DNA from: Liolophura sinensis
Lineage: Eukaryota > Mollusca > Polyplacophora > Chitonida > Chitonidae
Assembly: GCF_032854445.1 (NCBI RefSeq)
Contig: NC_088303.1
Coordinates: forward strand, 10,425,501 to 10,489,500
DNA length: 64,000 bases
Reading direction: 5' to 3'
Position 1 is the stretch's first letter. Each line of letters begins with the position of its first letter. Positions 12,862 through 24,682 of this stretch are shown one piece after another. The notes beneath the pieces are model-generated. The model was not told where the DNA came from, made no database searches, and worked only from the letters and a program-made list of their open reading frames with translations. The position numbers and the translations under genes are program-made.

Positions 12862-13830
12862 GTCGATGTCTCTAATAGTATTGTAGCGGGATTTAACAAA
12901 GCAGGATTTAAGGAATAAATTTAACGTACGGAGGTTGCATATATTCATGTTTTAAGGAATTTTCACGGAAGTTTTGTTAAGATCGTTATCTGAGGCCTTA
13001 CTAGTTAATTTATGAAGTCAACATTTGCGAGTAAAACGTTCAATTGTTCTCGTTCGAAGTTTTTAAACTTATGTTTATCTGTTTCATGGACGAGTGATGT
13101 TGTTGTTGTATCGGCGTTCCTACATATTTGAGATAATTATACGTATTTTTCAGCAATGTAGTAATAATAATGTAGAATTTACGAAATCCTTTGTCATTGT
13201 CTTATCTGAAAAACCTTTACCTTCTATTTTCGTTCTTGTTTCACAGAGTAAAATGACATTTATTTTCCTCAGTTCAACCTCTAAATAAGAAGTTTGTCTT
13301 GCCGCCATTTTCGTACATTTATGGTAATTAGGATGTCTACAGAACCCGCGATTGTAGGCTTTTAGAAATCGGAACAGGATTTTCCCACCACAGTTTAAAA
13401 AGGAATTTATCATTTAATACCCATGTGTGGAAATTTGTTATACATTTTGGTAATGTGGATAAAAATATGGTCTTTTCAGACATTGGCATATACCATTATT
13501 TGGAGATCTTGATTGCGATCGCGATGACGTCATCGTGACATCCGTGTTTACAAACTGTTAAAAATTGCCCTTTTGACCCATTAGAGCCTCATTATTTGCT
13601 TCATTGCTCCTCTCACACCACGTGGAAATCTATAGATGGATTTGGAATCTGCCAGGAGTAGACACCAAATTGCTGGTAAGTATTCTCAATAAGTAGATAT
13701 TATGTTAAGGGTGGGAAAATACTTGAACCGGGAATTGGGAAACAGTTCCAGTGTCTGGAATAGTGATTTGAGATCCAGTTTAAGAATTCAGAGACAGTTG
13801 ACACTTGGTGGGAATCAGTTCCAGGAAGCC
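12862..13830. other. Unique spacer; possible endonuclease scrap
   Basis: No gene. A minus-strand frame at 13150-13413 contains VELRKINVILLCETR, which resembles the start of a CR1/RTE-type retrotransposon endonuclease, but nothing around it supports an element. Confidence 0.3.
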
Positions 13831-14356
13831 GGGAATACACGGTCAAAAATCTGGGAATTTTGCCAGTCCTAAAATTCTGGGAATCTTCAGTCTCACGAAA
13901 CCTGAAAATCCAGCTCCAGTCTCGTGCAAGTGCAAATCATCTGAGATATCAAAGTGGACCACAGAGACTATGTAGCAGAATATGTCAACTGAACTTTGGT
14001 ACCATAATTTGAGACAAGGGTCTCATGACACTTTTCCCAGTCCCAAAATTCTGGACTCTCCAGTCTCACAAAACCTGAAAATCCAGCTTTAGTCTCGTGC
14101 AAGTGCAAATTATCTGAGATACCAAAAGTGGAACACAGAGACTATATACCAGAATATGTCAACTGAACTTTGGTACCATAATTTGAGACAAGGGTCTCAT
14201 GAGACTTTTCCGAGTCCCAAAATTCTGGGACTCTCCAGTCTCACGAACCTGAGAATCCAGCTCCAGTGGCGTGCAAGTAGAAGTTATCTGAGATATCAAA
14301 AGTGGACCACAGAGACTATGTACCAGAATATATCAACTGAACTTTGGCACCATAAG
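13830..14356. repeat. 174-bp tandem repeat, three copies
   Basis: The phrase 'gtcaactgaactttgg' recurs at 174-bp intervals (anchors at 13981, 14155 and 14329), with 'gagacaagggtctcatga', 'ccagtctcac' and 'gagactat' in fixed order between. The first copy is the most diverged. The third ends at about 14356, where an AT-rich sequence takes over. Confidence 0.85.
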
Positions 14357-15585
14357 TTCATTATGGTTATTTATTAATTATTATCATTATTAAGCAAACC
14401 ATGCACAAACCACAACAGTATGTGATCAGTGAAATGTTTCACAGCTGGTTCATCAACAAACCACTTTTTCAGTAGTACTTGTGTTTGTTGGTAATTTTTC
14501 ACACTTTGATTTGTCAGATAATGAAAATAATCATTTTAGTTGTAATAAAATTATATAGCCATGGCCCATTGTTAGTCTAGAAATAACTTCAGCCAAATTG
14601 CCAGTTGTAGGCTTCACTGAAATAAATGAATCGGCTAATTACGGTCCTAAATCTGACTGTATGCGCATAATAACATGTATGGTTTTAGCACCAGCGATTT
14701 CATGTCTCTAGTCAGGTTGTAATTCTTAATTACGGTAATATTTCGGTCAAGAATGTGATAAAATTGTTTATTCCGACTATTTAAACCTACGCCGTTTACA
14801 ATAAGACACGGATTCATTAAATAAAACCGTGTTGTTTTTGATCGAATTTATCACGCCCATTTCTTCAACAAGTCATTCTGTCAGTAATAAACTTTCTTCG
14901 TGTAGGGTTTTTGTAACTTGCAGTTATTTATTATTATTTTCTTTTTTGACAATCTCAACCATTGCTCACCATAATTGCCATTATGTTTTGTAAAACTGTT
15001 GATATGCATTCGACAAAAACTTACCTTCGCAGGCTCCAGCTCTGAATGCTACCAAATACATCTAGCAGCGCAAGCTGTGTCAACAGGTGCACATGTACAC
15101 AACGGCTGAAATGATCGTCACAGAAAGTTAAAAGGTACGTTCTGACGGTAATTCTAGGTGTATATAATATGCTTTAGAATAAAACGGCACATTTTTTATT
15201 GTCAACTATAAGCAGTAAACATCAAGAGGCTTTGGGGTTTTATGTAACTTACATTGTGTTTCGTTATATTTATGCTTCGTTTCAAACGGCGAAAAGGCGT
15301 TTGGTCTCATAAACATCCATGCGAACCCAGATACTTGATGATCCGGCTGTGGTTAAACGACTTAAAAAGTGAAAAGTGTACTGTGTGCCAGAGACTCGTG
15401 ATTCTTAAACAATAATAGACTCGAGTGATACTCATCATAACACAGAGTCTTTTGTTCTATAACCTCTATATGTGGCCTTAATGTTACGTTATGATGCATG
15501 CGGATTTGAACGGAATAGATTTCTCAACAGATGAACGGGTCACCAATATGAAAGCCTTCACTACGACAAGACCACATAGGATTTG
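14357..15585. other. Featureless spacer
   Basis: AT-rich, with no open frames worth reporting and no repeat similarity that I noticed. Confidence 0.4.
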
Positions 15586-15735
15586 TACTTATTTATTTAT
15601 TGGTGTTTACGCCGTACGCCAGAATATTTCACTAACACGACAGCGGCCAACATTATGGTGGCAGGAAACCGGGCTGCATGACCTAGACGTGAACTCACGG
15701 CGACCGTATTGGTTGGAGGCTCCTGGGCTAAGAAG
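15586..15735 (-). mobile_element. SINE family 1, internally deleted copy
   Basis: Minus-oriented tail (TTTA-rich end, 'gccgtacgccagaatatt', 'cagcggccaacattatggtg', 'aggaaaccgggc') joined directly to part of the tRNA-like head ('gaactcacggcgaccgtattgg'). About 100 bp of the body is missing compared with the full copies. Confidence 0.75.
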
Positions 15736-15739
15736 GATC

Positions 15740-18700
15740 CAACTCTTTTGGAGATAAAGGCGAGAAAAGTTATTAAATGGTACACTGTCTATTTACGCAG
15801 TTCAACTTTATAAGTCAAATTCGACCTACAATCTTGATTCTAACATCAACAATTTTAAATTCCCCTTTACAATTCCTATTTGCAAGCGACACGGCTTATT
15901 TTTACCACCAACTGTAGACTCGATTGTGTATGCCATACAATCGAATGTTGCTACGATCTATTTATGCAAGCTAACCCAGGGCAAAAAATGTGGTTGTTTG
16001 ACGCACTGTGTGCGGTGGAGATCTGGAACAGGTACGACAACAGCGCGACAGACTGAATTCAGTTTTAGGAAAGTGCACCTAGGTCATTACAATTTTCGGA
16101 TCAGTCATATCTTACGGTCAGCGAAGAGACGAGTGTGCACTCTGCCCATGGGATGACAGGGTCGCGTATCATCACCACCATTACTCCCCAAAGCTATATT
16201 TTTATGATTTTCTGCACTGTAATCTGCGAGGAAATATATGTTAACAAACGATATACTGGGACTCATTGTGGATTTCGGAGGAATTCATGCCTACAGTGTG
16301 GCAAGGGCCTATTTTTCTCAGCTCAAGAAATTGGGGTATAGTTAATGAAATGATCATATCTCTCTTAGTAAACGGCTTACATTTATAATTGGGATTGTTT
16401 TTGTTCAACAAAGAGAGGGGGCAATTGTACAATTGGAGATAACCGTGAGTCATAGAAATTCAAGCCAGGCCGCACCTGGTAAGTTGCATACAATTAGGCA
16501 TACCATTACCATACCATAGGATATTTGTGATAACAATGCATTCTTATCAATTTATATCGAGAGTGAAAATGAAGAAGAGAGTCTTTTTTCATAATCAGCT
16601 TAAATATTCGTCTAAAATAATAAATTCACTGTATTTTAGTTTACATGTATTATATATGTCTAGGTTATATGTCTGTATTATTTGCTGATTAAAATGAAGT
16701 GTTAACTCAAACTTAGGGATATTGGACCTATTGTATAACTAATATCTATTTTCAAGAAGTTGTTTGAGCATACTTCCGTCCGATCGGCATATCGCTGAAG
16801 ATGGCATTGAACTGCCGCTGTACTTTCTTGGAAGACGGAGGTTGAATTAAAGAATTAGACGACAACTGAGATCCAAATTCTTTCAGATGCAAACATATGA
16901 AAGTGGAGTATTTGTGTGACATACCCCATAAATAAATACATTTTCTCTGTATGATCGGTAGCTATCATTTCCCGTGAAAATTAGGCTTATTATCCCTCAT
17001 TCTTGTTTCACTTTCATTATCACAAAGTCATCATAATTACCACAGAAGTACCATACTTTTTCAGTACAATGCAGTGTTTTAAGAAGGTAGTTACCTTAGT
17101 TACCGTGCTAACTACCATTTTAATCTCTGTCATGATATGTATCGGAAATCCACGTTTTTTGAACAGATAATTACCATAAGTTGCGATAGTTAATTGGGTG
17201 TCTTTGCATTACTGTCATACTTAATTTGATGACAGTGCAACATTATGAGATATTCTGGACCAGTCACGCCTAATAACTTGCAGCTACCAGCACTCTCATT
17301 ACCTCATCCTGCATAAGCATGATGCTAGGGTTTATGTAAGTTGCTACTATACAAACGTTTATATCAACAATCAACAGTGAGGTAAATCACATTGTCTTCT
17401 CTCCTCTGATTTTACTATACTTGATGTCAGTTGTATCACCAAGGGTATTTTCATTATAAAAGACTAGAGTATGACCATCAGATAATACTGGAGCACTGAC
17501 TGGATACTAGTTCTACACAGTCATAAGAGTTTGGATATATACGGTATATATACTGTTATTTTGTTTGTTGTATTTTTGTGATTTTTGTTTATTAACTGAG
17601 GACACCCCCCTCCCCCGCCCAACCCTTGCTACCCACAACTCTTGAGGTTTTCTACAATGCTGAAAAAACGGTTTGACCTCAAATTTTGTGTTAAAAGAAT
17701 ATTTGTTAGCTGAAAGTGAATATTTTACATACACATGTATAGTAAAACTCGTTTTACGCGCGTAAGGCCAATCCAATAACGTTTGTCTCCGGGACTGGCT
17801 TCTTCTAGTTATCAAAGAGCACGAGGCAGAAAAATGTCACGTAGATGTGGGAGGGTACCAAGAAGACCTTGCAGAGTGATTTTCTCACGTTTGTGACCAG
17901 TTTCTCATGAACCAGATCTATGGCAAACAGAGCTGAACAAACAGAAATTCGACAGTAAGCAGTTGAAGTTGGCATTGTTGTTTTCCAACATGTGTGATAC
18001 TGTCCTCTAGCATTCACCATGAATTGGGGATCGCCTTTGTACCTTGTTTTCTCTACATCAAATGGTTGTAGGCAAAGGGGTACTTTATCCCCTTTCTTTC
18101 TGTACCGTGTATTTGCATGACCTGGGAAAGGACCCGAGTCAAGCAGGTCTAGGGTAAATACAACGGCCAGAAATCCCCGACTCATGATTTGTGCTTAAAC
18201 ATTCGTTTGTCCATCACCTAAAGCCCTACTATGCCTTCTAAACTTCAGCTCCCATTATTCAACGAAGTAACATATTATATTAAAATTTAGCCAATCTGTC
18301 TATGTACTTCTTATTTGTAAAATGTATATAACGTTTATCCTACTTTTTGCTCGGCTAAAAGTAATCCCGTTGAAAAAATGTCTGATGAATATCTCGGACA
18401 GTGATAGAAATGATGACAAGGATATAACTGTTACAAAACAACTTTGTTTACGTGCAAACATTTCACTGCGCAACGTAATTTCTTTACAAACTTACTGATT
18501 CACTTTTATTGATGTGATATCCATTATAGTAAACTGTGGTGTAAGCACTGTCCTGATCTGAATGAACTAAAGGTCAAGTAAAATATCCCAATTCACAATC
18601 CGCGGCATTACATTTATAGACAGGCTTGCAGCGCTCTTCTAATATGTGCCGCCAGCGATATACCATCGCTTGACGAGGTTTCAGGCACTCTTTTTATATA

Positions 18701-19204
18701 AAAAAAACAAAAATTAAACACAGAAATAACGCTATTGTTATGACAGTAAGTATTGTGGTTCAGACGTTTGAGACTGGGTTACAATATTTTAGATGCAATG
18801 ATCCAACTATATCAAAAAGAGAAAGTGAAATGGTTTCTAGTATTTGTTCTGGGTCAGATAAGAAAGTCGATTATCAACACGAAATGAATCATCAAAATCA
18901 TGGTTTGCAAATTTGTGTAAGAAAACTAAACCATAGTAAACTTTCAGGGTAAACTGGGTAATATGTCGAGGCCAGCACCTCTGCTCTGTTCGAAAAAAAT
19001 CCGTAACAATAATATAAGTTTGCATATTGTAAACCTCGAGATATTTACTGAATTTCCATAATAGACAAGCCATGCATAAAATTGGCCATGCATAAAATTG
19101 GTTCCAACCAATGAGGCCAAATATTGATCATATTCACAGTGCGACTCGTCATTATATGTTAGATTAAGAATTTATCATTAAAGTGTTAGTGTTAGTTAAA
19201 TGAA
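15740..19204. other. Long stretch without recognisable genes
   Basis: Apart from one weak ATG-started frame (17805-18185, listed separately) I see no domain, repeat or RNA. Base composition is AT-rich throughout, with one C-rich patch near 17604. Confidence 0.4.
17805..18185 (-). CDS. Unassigned 126-codon open frame
   Basis: ATG-started frame that I do not recognise. The first dozen residues (MSRGFLAVVFTL) are mildly hydrophobic but too short and too quickly interrupted by acidic residues for a confident signal peptide. The middle is rich in basic residues and has four cysteines; the C-terminal 20 residues are hydrophobic. No neighbour gives context. It may be chance in AT-rich DNA or one exon of a spliced gene. 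Confidence 0.18.
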   Translation of the reverse strand: MSRGFLAVVFTLDLLDSGPFPGHANTRYRKKGDKVPLCLQPFDVEKTRYKGDPQFMVNARGQYHTCWKTTMPTSTAYCRISVCSALFAIDLVHEKLVTNVRKSLCKVFLVPSHIYVTFFCLVLFDN

Positions 19205-19206
19205 GT

Positions 19207-19345
19207 TAGTGTGGTGCCAATTCGGTGGCACTTCGTGCTCTTTCGCACTGCGCTCAGCCCTGAGAGCTTACAAGAAGGGAACAGGACTGGTTGATCCAGT
19301 GTTAGTATAATGATGAGGTGTCATCTCTTGCATGTCTCAGTCCAC
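19207..19345 (+). mobile_element. SINE family 2 fragment in the FUT-A 3' flank
   Basis: The phrases 'gcgctcagccctgagag', 'aggactggttgatccagtg' and 'gaggtgtcatctcttgcatg' match, in order, the body of the better copies at 24697-24996 and 25072-25438. Head and tail are missing. A related piece lies at the equivalent place beside FUT-B (about 28340-28480), so the insertion probably predates the block duplication. Confidence 0.55.
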
Positions 19346-20019
19346 CGACATGGGTAAATCCACAGTTCCTCATAAATTCTTCAGATTGGCATCCAGGTGA
19401 AAATCGATCGTACATTGAGAAATGGTTAAATCCAACCTCTCTGCGAACCACACTCTACCCATGGAAACTGGCTAGGAAAAGTCCCAATCCAGTCCTCGCG
19501 CCTTGACACAAAGTGACCTCCAGATTAACGTCGCCTCCAGCGAATTGGGATGAAAGTACGTCACAGCGCAAAGAGACGGCGATCAACAAAACCTCAGAAC
19601 AGAAATCTCAAATACTAGGACAGTCATCGACGAAACACTCACTCGATGTTTGAACGTACAGGAGTGCGGAACTTTCCAAATATCAGCGTCAGTTAGCACG
19701 AATGTTTAGCTAGCTCTCAGTAACAATATCCGTTGTTTTAAAATTGACTTTTCCGACAGGCGAATCCTTCTTTTTAGACTGCAACCTAACTCGCGCGAAA
19801 TGGGCTATACATACTAGGATCCTCTAGTTTAGATGAACATGAACCGTAAATATGTTTACATCACAGCTGGTTCTATAAAGGGCATTTGCTATACAGACAA
19901 AGCAAAAATACACTGGCAGAAAGGTCGCTAATATAGGCACGGGCATTAAGCGTTGACACCCCCAAAAAGAGGCCAAACGCCGACCCAGTCAGCCTTATGT
20001 CAGTCGAATACATTTAAAA

Positions 20020-21243
20020 TCACCAACAGGTAAAAACATCACTGGATTTTTTCCGAAAACAACAACGATTCCACGCTGTACAGAATACATTTTGGTGGTC
20101 ATAAGGACATGTATCTTGCGAGTACCAAGCTTCTAAGTCGGTGTAGACTTGGGGAGGTAAAGACGAATTATGCACAGCTGCACACAGATCGCACCAAGCC
20201 GGATGGGGTGGGCTTATTTTCCATGCGTTCCGTGAGTGAAGCCCGAGCGATTTCACCCTGTAGTTCTTCCTCCATTTGTGATACTCCATGTATAACTGGT
20301 CGTTTTTATCTAACTTTAATAAATAAGCAGCTAACTCTTTTGGGGAAGAGAAGTCAGCCGTGTTTATGTAAGAGCCAGGGGGCGCTACTAGTTCGTAGTC
20401 ACGTGGCGATGATCCCCCCAGTACCACTGGTACAGCCTCGAACAATAGCAAGGGGTTCCAGAATTTTTCCGTGATGTAACTCACACAGTTACCATTTTCA
20501 AAAGCAAGATAAAATTTGTATTTCTTCATAGCTGTATCATTACATGCACCCGGCGAGCACACGCGTCCTGCACAGCGTCCGTAGAAATCTAGAGGTATGT
20601 GCTTTCTGAGTTCCTGGATATACTCAAGACGGTTGTTGGTGGCAAAACAGTTAGAAATCATAGCAATAGCAAGTTTTGATTTTCTTTCAATCTTTACATC
20701 AGTGAAACTGCTGTTATCCCTATGACGTTCTACCTGGTTGTAAGAATATACAAAATCCGAATCCTCTCTGTAAGTCATTGTCCAATTGAAAAGATTGTTA
20801 TACCTTTGTGGTTGTATGCCAGTGAAATAAGGTGGCTCCAAGTTAAATAGCAGCCATCTTTGATGTGGCCATTTTCGGGACGGTAACCGGTCTTCGTGCA
20901 TATTTCTAGGGTGAAATACCACAACGTCACTTCTCTTCAGTTGTTTTCTGTTCCTGGTAAATTCACAGCTTGAGACGGGACAATGTTTGAAAATATCATC
21001 TATCAGCCAGATGCCATATTTAAGGAATTTTGTCCACTGTAAAATTAATTTCTTCTTGCCACCATGTGGTGGGGGTGGGTGGATAACACCCCAATACCGG
21101 CGCAGGTATTTTGACTCCTGGGACACCTCATTCTGCCTAGTGTAGTCCGTGGTTTCTGTTCTAACAAATTTCATTAAAAGGTAGAACCCAACAAAGGAAA
21201 AAACACACAGAATAAGAAGAGATTTCCACTTGAGCCTGGGCAT
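20020..21243 (-). CDS. Alpha-1,3-fucosyltransferase, GT10 family (FUT copy A, intact)
   Basis: A type II Golgi enzyme expected to transfer fucose from GDP-fucose to N-acetylglucosamine-containing glycans in alpha-1,3 linkage. The protein has 407 residues in one uninterrupted frame: a short cytosolic start (MPRLKWK), a membrane anchor at about 8-25, a stem to about 45, an N-terminal Rossmann half (about 46-200) and the GDP-fucose-binding half. The NWTMTYREDSD motif is at 153-163, FYLAFENGNCVSYITEKFW at 244-262 and VPVVLGG at 271-277. N-glycosylation sequons lie at N153, N177, N235 and N359; the C-terminus is cysteine-rich. Where vertebrate Lewis-type enzymes have an HH(R/W)(D/E) acceptor motif, this protein reads HPRN (111-114), so specificity is open. 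The ATG is followed directly by the anchor and is preceded 8 bases upstream by a good splice acceptor, suggesting a non-coding 5' exon. It is the only fully intact copy here. Confidence 0.93.
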   Translation of the reverse strand: MPRLKWKSLLILCVFSFVGFYLLMKFVRTETTDYTRQNEVSQESKYLRRYWGVIHPPPPHGGKKKLILQWTKFLKYGIWLIDDIFKHCPVSSCEFTRNRKQLKRSDVVVFHPRNMHEDRLPSRKWPHQRWLLFNLEPPYFTGIQPQRYNNLFNWTMTYREDSDFVYSYNQVERHRDNSSFTDVKIERKSKLAIAMISNCFATNNRLEYIQELRKHIPLDFYGRCAGRVCSPGACNDTAMKKYKFYLAFENGNCVSYITEKFWNPLLLFEAVPVVLGGSSPRDYELVAPPGSYINTADFSSPKELAAYLLKLDKNDQLYMEYHKWRKNYRVKSLGLHSRNAWKISPPHPAWCDLCAAVHNSSLPPQVYTDLEAWYSQDTCPYDHQNVFCTAWNRCCFRKKSSDVFTCW

Positions 21244-21250
21244 GACTATT

Positions 21251-21262
21251 CCTGGAGAAAAC
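21251..21262 (-). other. Predicted 3' splice site before FUT-A start codon
   Basis: Read on the minus strand, a pyrimidine run ending TTTTCTCCAG|G falls 8 bases before the ATG. The same place in copy D reads TTTATCCAG|A, so the site is shared by two paralogues. It would join an upstream untranslated exon to the single coding exon. No donor was identified. Confidence 0.4.
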
Positions 21263-21559
21263 TTATACCATATTTACTGTCATCACATTGACCTAACAGA
21301 GTTTTTTTAGTCACATTATAAGCTCTGTATGGACTATCCCAAATGTACACATTGTGCAGGGGAGGGGTGTCAGGTAGAATTACAATTCCGAACAGCGCAC
21401 AGCAAGCTTCCACTCTGAAACACGGAATGGCTGATTCCGTGAAAGCTGTGTTATCAATCGGTACCAGTGCAATGTCGAATACTCAGTCAAAAAAGCAAAT
21501 CCATAACTATGTAACTAAATATACATGCAGCAGAAGATACATCTATATTAATGTTGGTT

Positions 21560-23210
21560 ATGTTAAAATAAAAGTCAGTATAAACTAAAGCAAGTCTCAT
21601 CATACATACCGCAGAACATTGTGACTAGTAGTGGCTTCACTTTTATAAAACATTTTTGAAGAAAATTAATTGTATTTGTTCGGTTAGATGGTTACCAACA
21701 TGGCCTTTAAAGACTGTATTGACATCAGTGTTAGCTCATGACGATACCTTTCTTGTGTGTTCTAAACCAGGTATTTGCAGTCAAAATAGCTGCTTATATG
21801 TAATCACACATTCAATGGATGTCACAAGAATAGGCAAATGTAAACGAAGCAGTCCTTCTGAAGTTTTAAATCCAAAGTTAAAAGTTAAATGTTTAAACGC
21901 CCCTAATGTTATTAAAGTAAATATATCAAATAATGACGAACTTCATCTTTGTTGTCTTTAGTTTTATCATTGTTAGAAATTACTCCCACGGCTGAGGTCA
22001 GGTGGTGTATCTCTCACCCCTGTGGCTGAGGTCAGAATGTGCATTTGTCACTCTCATGGCTGAGGTAAGGGGGTGTCTCTCACACTCTTGACTGAGGTTA
22101 AGAGGTGTTTCACTCCCATGGCTGCTGTCAGGTGGCGTAAATATTGAAGTATTCACGGGGGGAATTGATGTATCCTTCCGGATATAATATTAATTTATTT
22201 CTTAGAGAAGAGAAAAGTGATAAATATGCATTGATTTGGTGCAGAAATAACGATAATGACTCTACAACAAGATATGCAATCAAGAATTTCAACGAGAATG
22301 AAAACATTTAAAATAGCACTAGTGAAAGTAACACCAATGCCAATGCCACAAAGCATTAACAATGATTGTCACAGACCTATATGTATTGTTTTAATTTTTT
22401 TCTCAAATAACGGCAATGAACTACATGATTTTAAATCAGTGGGTAACTTATACCATTCACCATTACCTTTGATGCCAGTAGTGTAAAATGATACAAAAAA
22501 TGTCAATACTGACAGTGCGCGGTAATTGTCTACAAGTGAGCATTCATTTGCCTTGTGAACAGGTGCTTGTTTGGCAATCTTCTGTTGTGTCGGGATAAAC
22601 CCCGGGAATCAATGACAGATTAACTAAGAAAGATAAGACTGATAGCAATTGGGGTTTAAAGCATCTAAGTAAAGAAACTCTTTGTATATCGAGTCCTGGA
22701 CTAATAGTTTTAGACCAGTAATAAAATTGCTTTAAGTTTAAACGCTGAACAAGGCTGAAAACTGTAGTAGTTGGTGAAGGCAGATATTCTTTAAAGCTAT
22801 TTTCGGTTAAAGTAACTTATCATCTGATTTAGTTGGAGTATTAACAAAATATGCGTTTAAATCATATGCTGTAGTTTAGGTACATGATGTTACATTACCG
22901 TTACTGACAACTGAGGCAGACGTCTTTTAGACCTGGATTTATTTAAGAATTCATTTAATACTTTTCCATGTATCATTAAGAATTTTATGTGCTAATATAA
23001 ACTTTCTGCGTAAAAGCTTTTCCAAAGAGAACTGAGTGTGATTTAGTTTTTTTGTACCGTTTATATAAATATTAGTAGCTTCCCCATTTTTCTGTGATAA
23101 GTGTTCAGTACAGATGACTTTTTATCCAGTAGATTTTAAATTATCATCACTTGTTCACGGTTATCTGAATTTGGCTTTGGAAAGATTGTATATACTACGT
23201 AGGCTGTTCA
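21560..23210 (+). repeat. FUT 5'-flank duplication, copy beside A
   Basis: Matches 33505-35100 base for base over long stretches (for example around 'aaagtcagtataaactaaag' and 'ttgacatcagtgttagctca') and more weakly 54600-54985. In each case it lies on the 5' side of a FUT copy in the same orientation, so the duplicated unit included gene and flank. Short open frames in it are not conserved between copies. Confidence 0.9.
21985..22140. repeat. 34-bp minisatellite, about 4 units
   Basis: Units of the type 'ctctcatggctgaggtcagg' plus 'aggtgtatct'. The same short array is present at 33905-34060, and a much longer one with the same unit lies at 44280-45060. Confidence 0.75.
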
Positions 23211-23472
23211 GGAAAATGTCTAAGGCTAAATTACGCCGTTGCCAACACAGGCCTCGTCCTAGTTTTCGTCTGGATTTTTGTGAGATATCATTCCCTTTGT
23301 TCAACTGTTATGAGTCCATAGGTTCATGTGGACTGACTTAAAGGTACTGAGAAAATTTGTTTGTCGGCATGAAAAACTGACAAATGATCAATGACGTCAT
23401 CGAGGAGAACACCCGAGAAACTCAGGAATTATCTTAGTTTATGAATACACTATCTATTAACTTAATCCTGGC

Positions 23473-23565
23473 TATTTATTTATTTACTTATTTATTTGAT
23501 TGCTGTTTAACGCCGTACTGAAGAATATTTCACTTATGCGACTATGGCCAGCATTATTTTGGGAG
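23473..23565 (-). mobile_element. SINE family 1 tail fragment
   Basis: TTTA-rich end, 'gccgtactgaagaatatttc' and 'atggccagcattatt' in minus orientation. It lies in a ~450-bp stretch (about 23247-23700) that is absent from the corresponding site near 41720. Confidence 0.7.
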
Positions 23566-24331
23566 TTCTTAATGAAATTATTGATATTTTTATCTGGGGC
23601 GATAAATTATAGCTAAAAAGTGTTTTTGATCGTTAATTCTTGTTTCATCAAATAACTACTTATAGCCACCATTATCCATCAATAACAGAAAGATCATTCC
23701 CGAGAACAGCATCACTGTACTCATCATTTATATGCAGAACAAGGTCCCCAACTCTTCGTGTATTTCTCCTCAAATATATTTACATGAATATCATTAGGGG
23801 CGCTTAAACATTTAACTGTTAACTTTGGATTTAAAAGTCCACAAGGACTGCTACGTTTACTTTTGCTTATTCTGGTGACATGCATTAAATGTGTGATTAC
23901 ATATAAGCAGCTCATAAGGTAATTTTTTAATTCTAACTGCATTTTCTTTGCAACAATAAATACATACATGTCAGGTTCTTGTAAGTCTGTGTTATATTTA
24001 ACATTATCATTAAAATAAATGATATCAGTCTTGTCTAATTGATAAAATAAGTGTACGATACTTACATGGAATAATATTTGCAGCAATGGCAGAGTATATT
24101 CCAGTTTCACTTAAATGACAGACTTGCTGTTCAATGTAACAGACTATTTTTTGAGAGTAGAAATTCCCCGTCATTTTCCTTAAATGTGACAAACGTCACA
24201 TCAAGCCAACGACAGATGATGCTGGTAGTGAGGATATTGACCCATAACAAGGCATCATGCTGTGTTGATAGCTTTGCTTTTGTGGTTGCTACTCTTGTTG
24301 TTCCAATACAGTGTACAAGGCTTATGTATTT

Positions 24332-24445
24332 GTTTGTTCAATTATATATTTGTTTAACTGATGTTTTACGTCGTACTCAAAATATTTCACGTATACGACA
24401 GCGGCCAGCATTTTGTTGGGAAGGAACCGTGCAGAGCCCGGTGAA
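24332..24445 (-). mobile_element. SINE family 1 tail fragment, shared with 47.6 kb
   Basis: 'gatgttttacgtcgtactca', 'cgacagcggccagcatt' and 'ccgtgcagagcccggtgaaa' in minus orientation. The flanks on both sides match 47459-47720, so this is one insertion copied by the block duplication. Confidence 0.75.
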
Positions 24446-24682
24446 ATATCTGTATGTTTAAAATAGCCATGAATTCCCTGTGAATGTATAAATCTGTAAA
24501 TAACTGACCTACAAGTATCTGAGAAAAACCAGATAATTAGTATCTAGCAGTTAACCTTTGTGTGATCAATTATTTGTAAACATTGGTAGGCTATGAACGT
24601 GACAGTGATAAAGGCTTGTACAGGAAACTGCCTGTAAAGCCATAACACTGTACAAACATATCTCTGTGTTTTGCACAATAGT

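Noticed and set aside
13150-13413. Retrotransposon endonuclease gene
   Set aside because: Only about 15 residues look right (VELRKINVILLCETR); no further element domains nearby on either side.
20109-20474. 121-codon plus frame opposite FUT-A (and similar frames at 29155, 29565, 2106 and 53397)
   Set aside because: Antisense shadows of the fucosyltransferase coding sequence with no features of their own.
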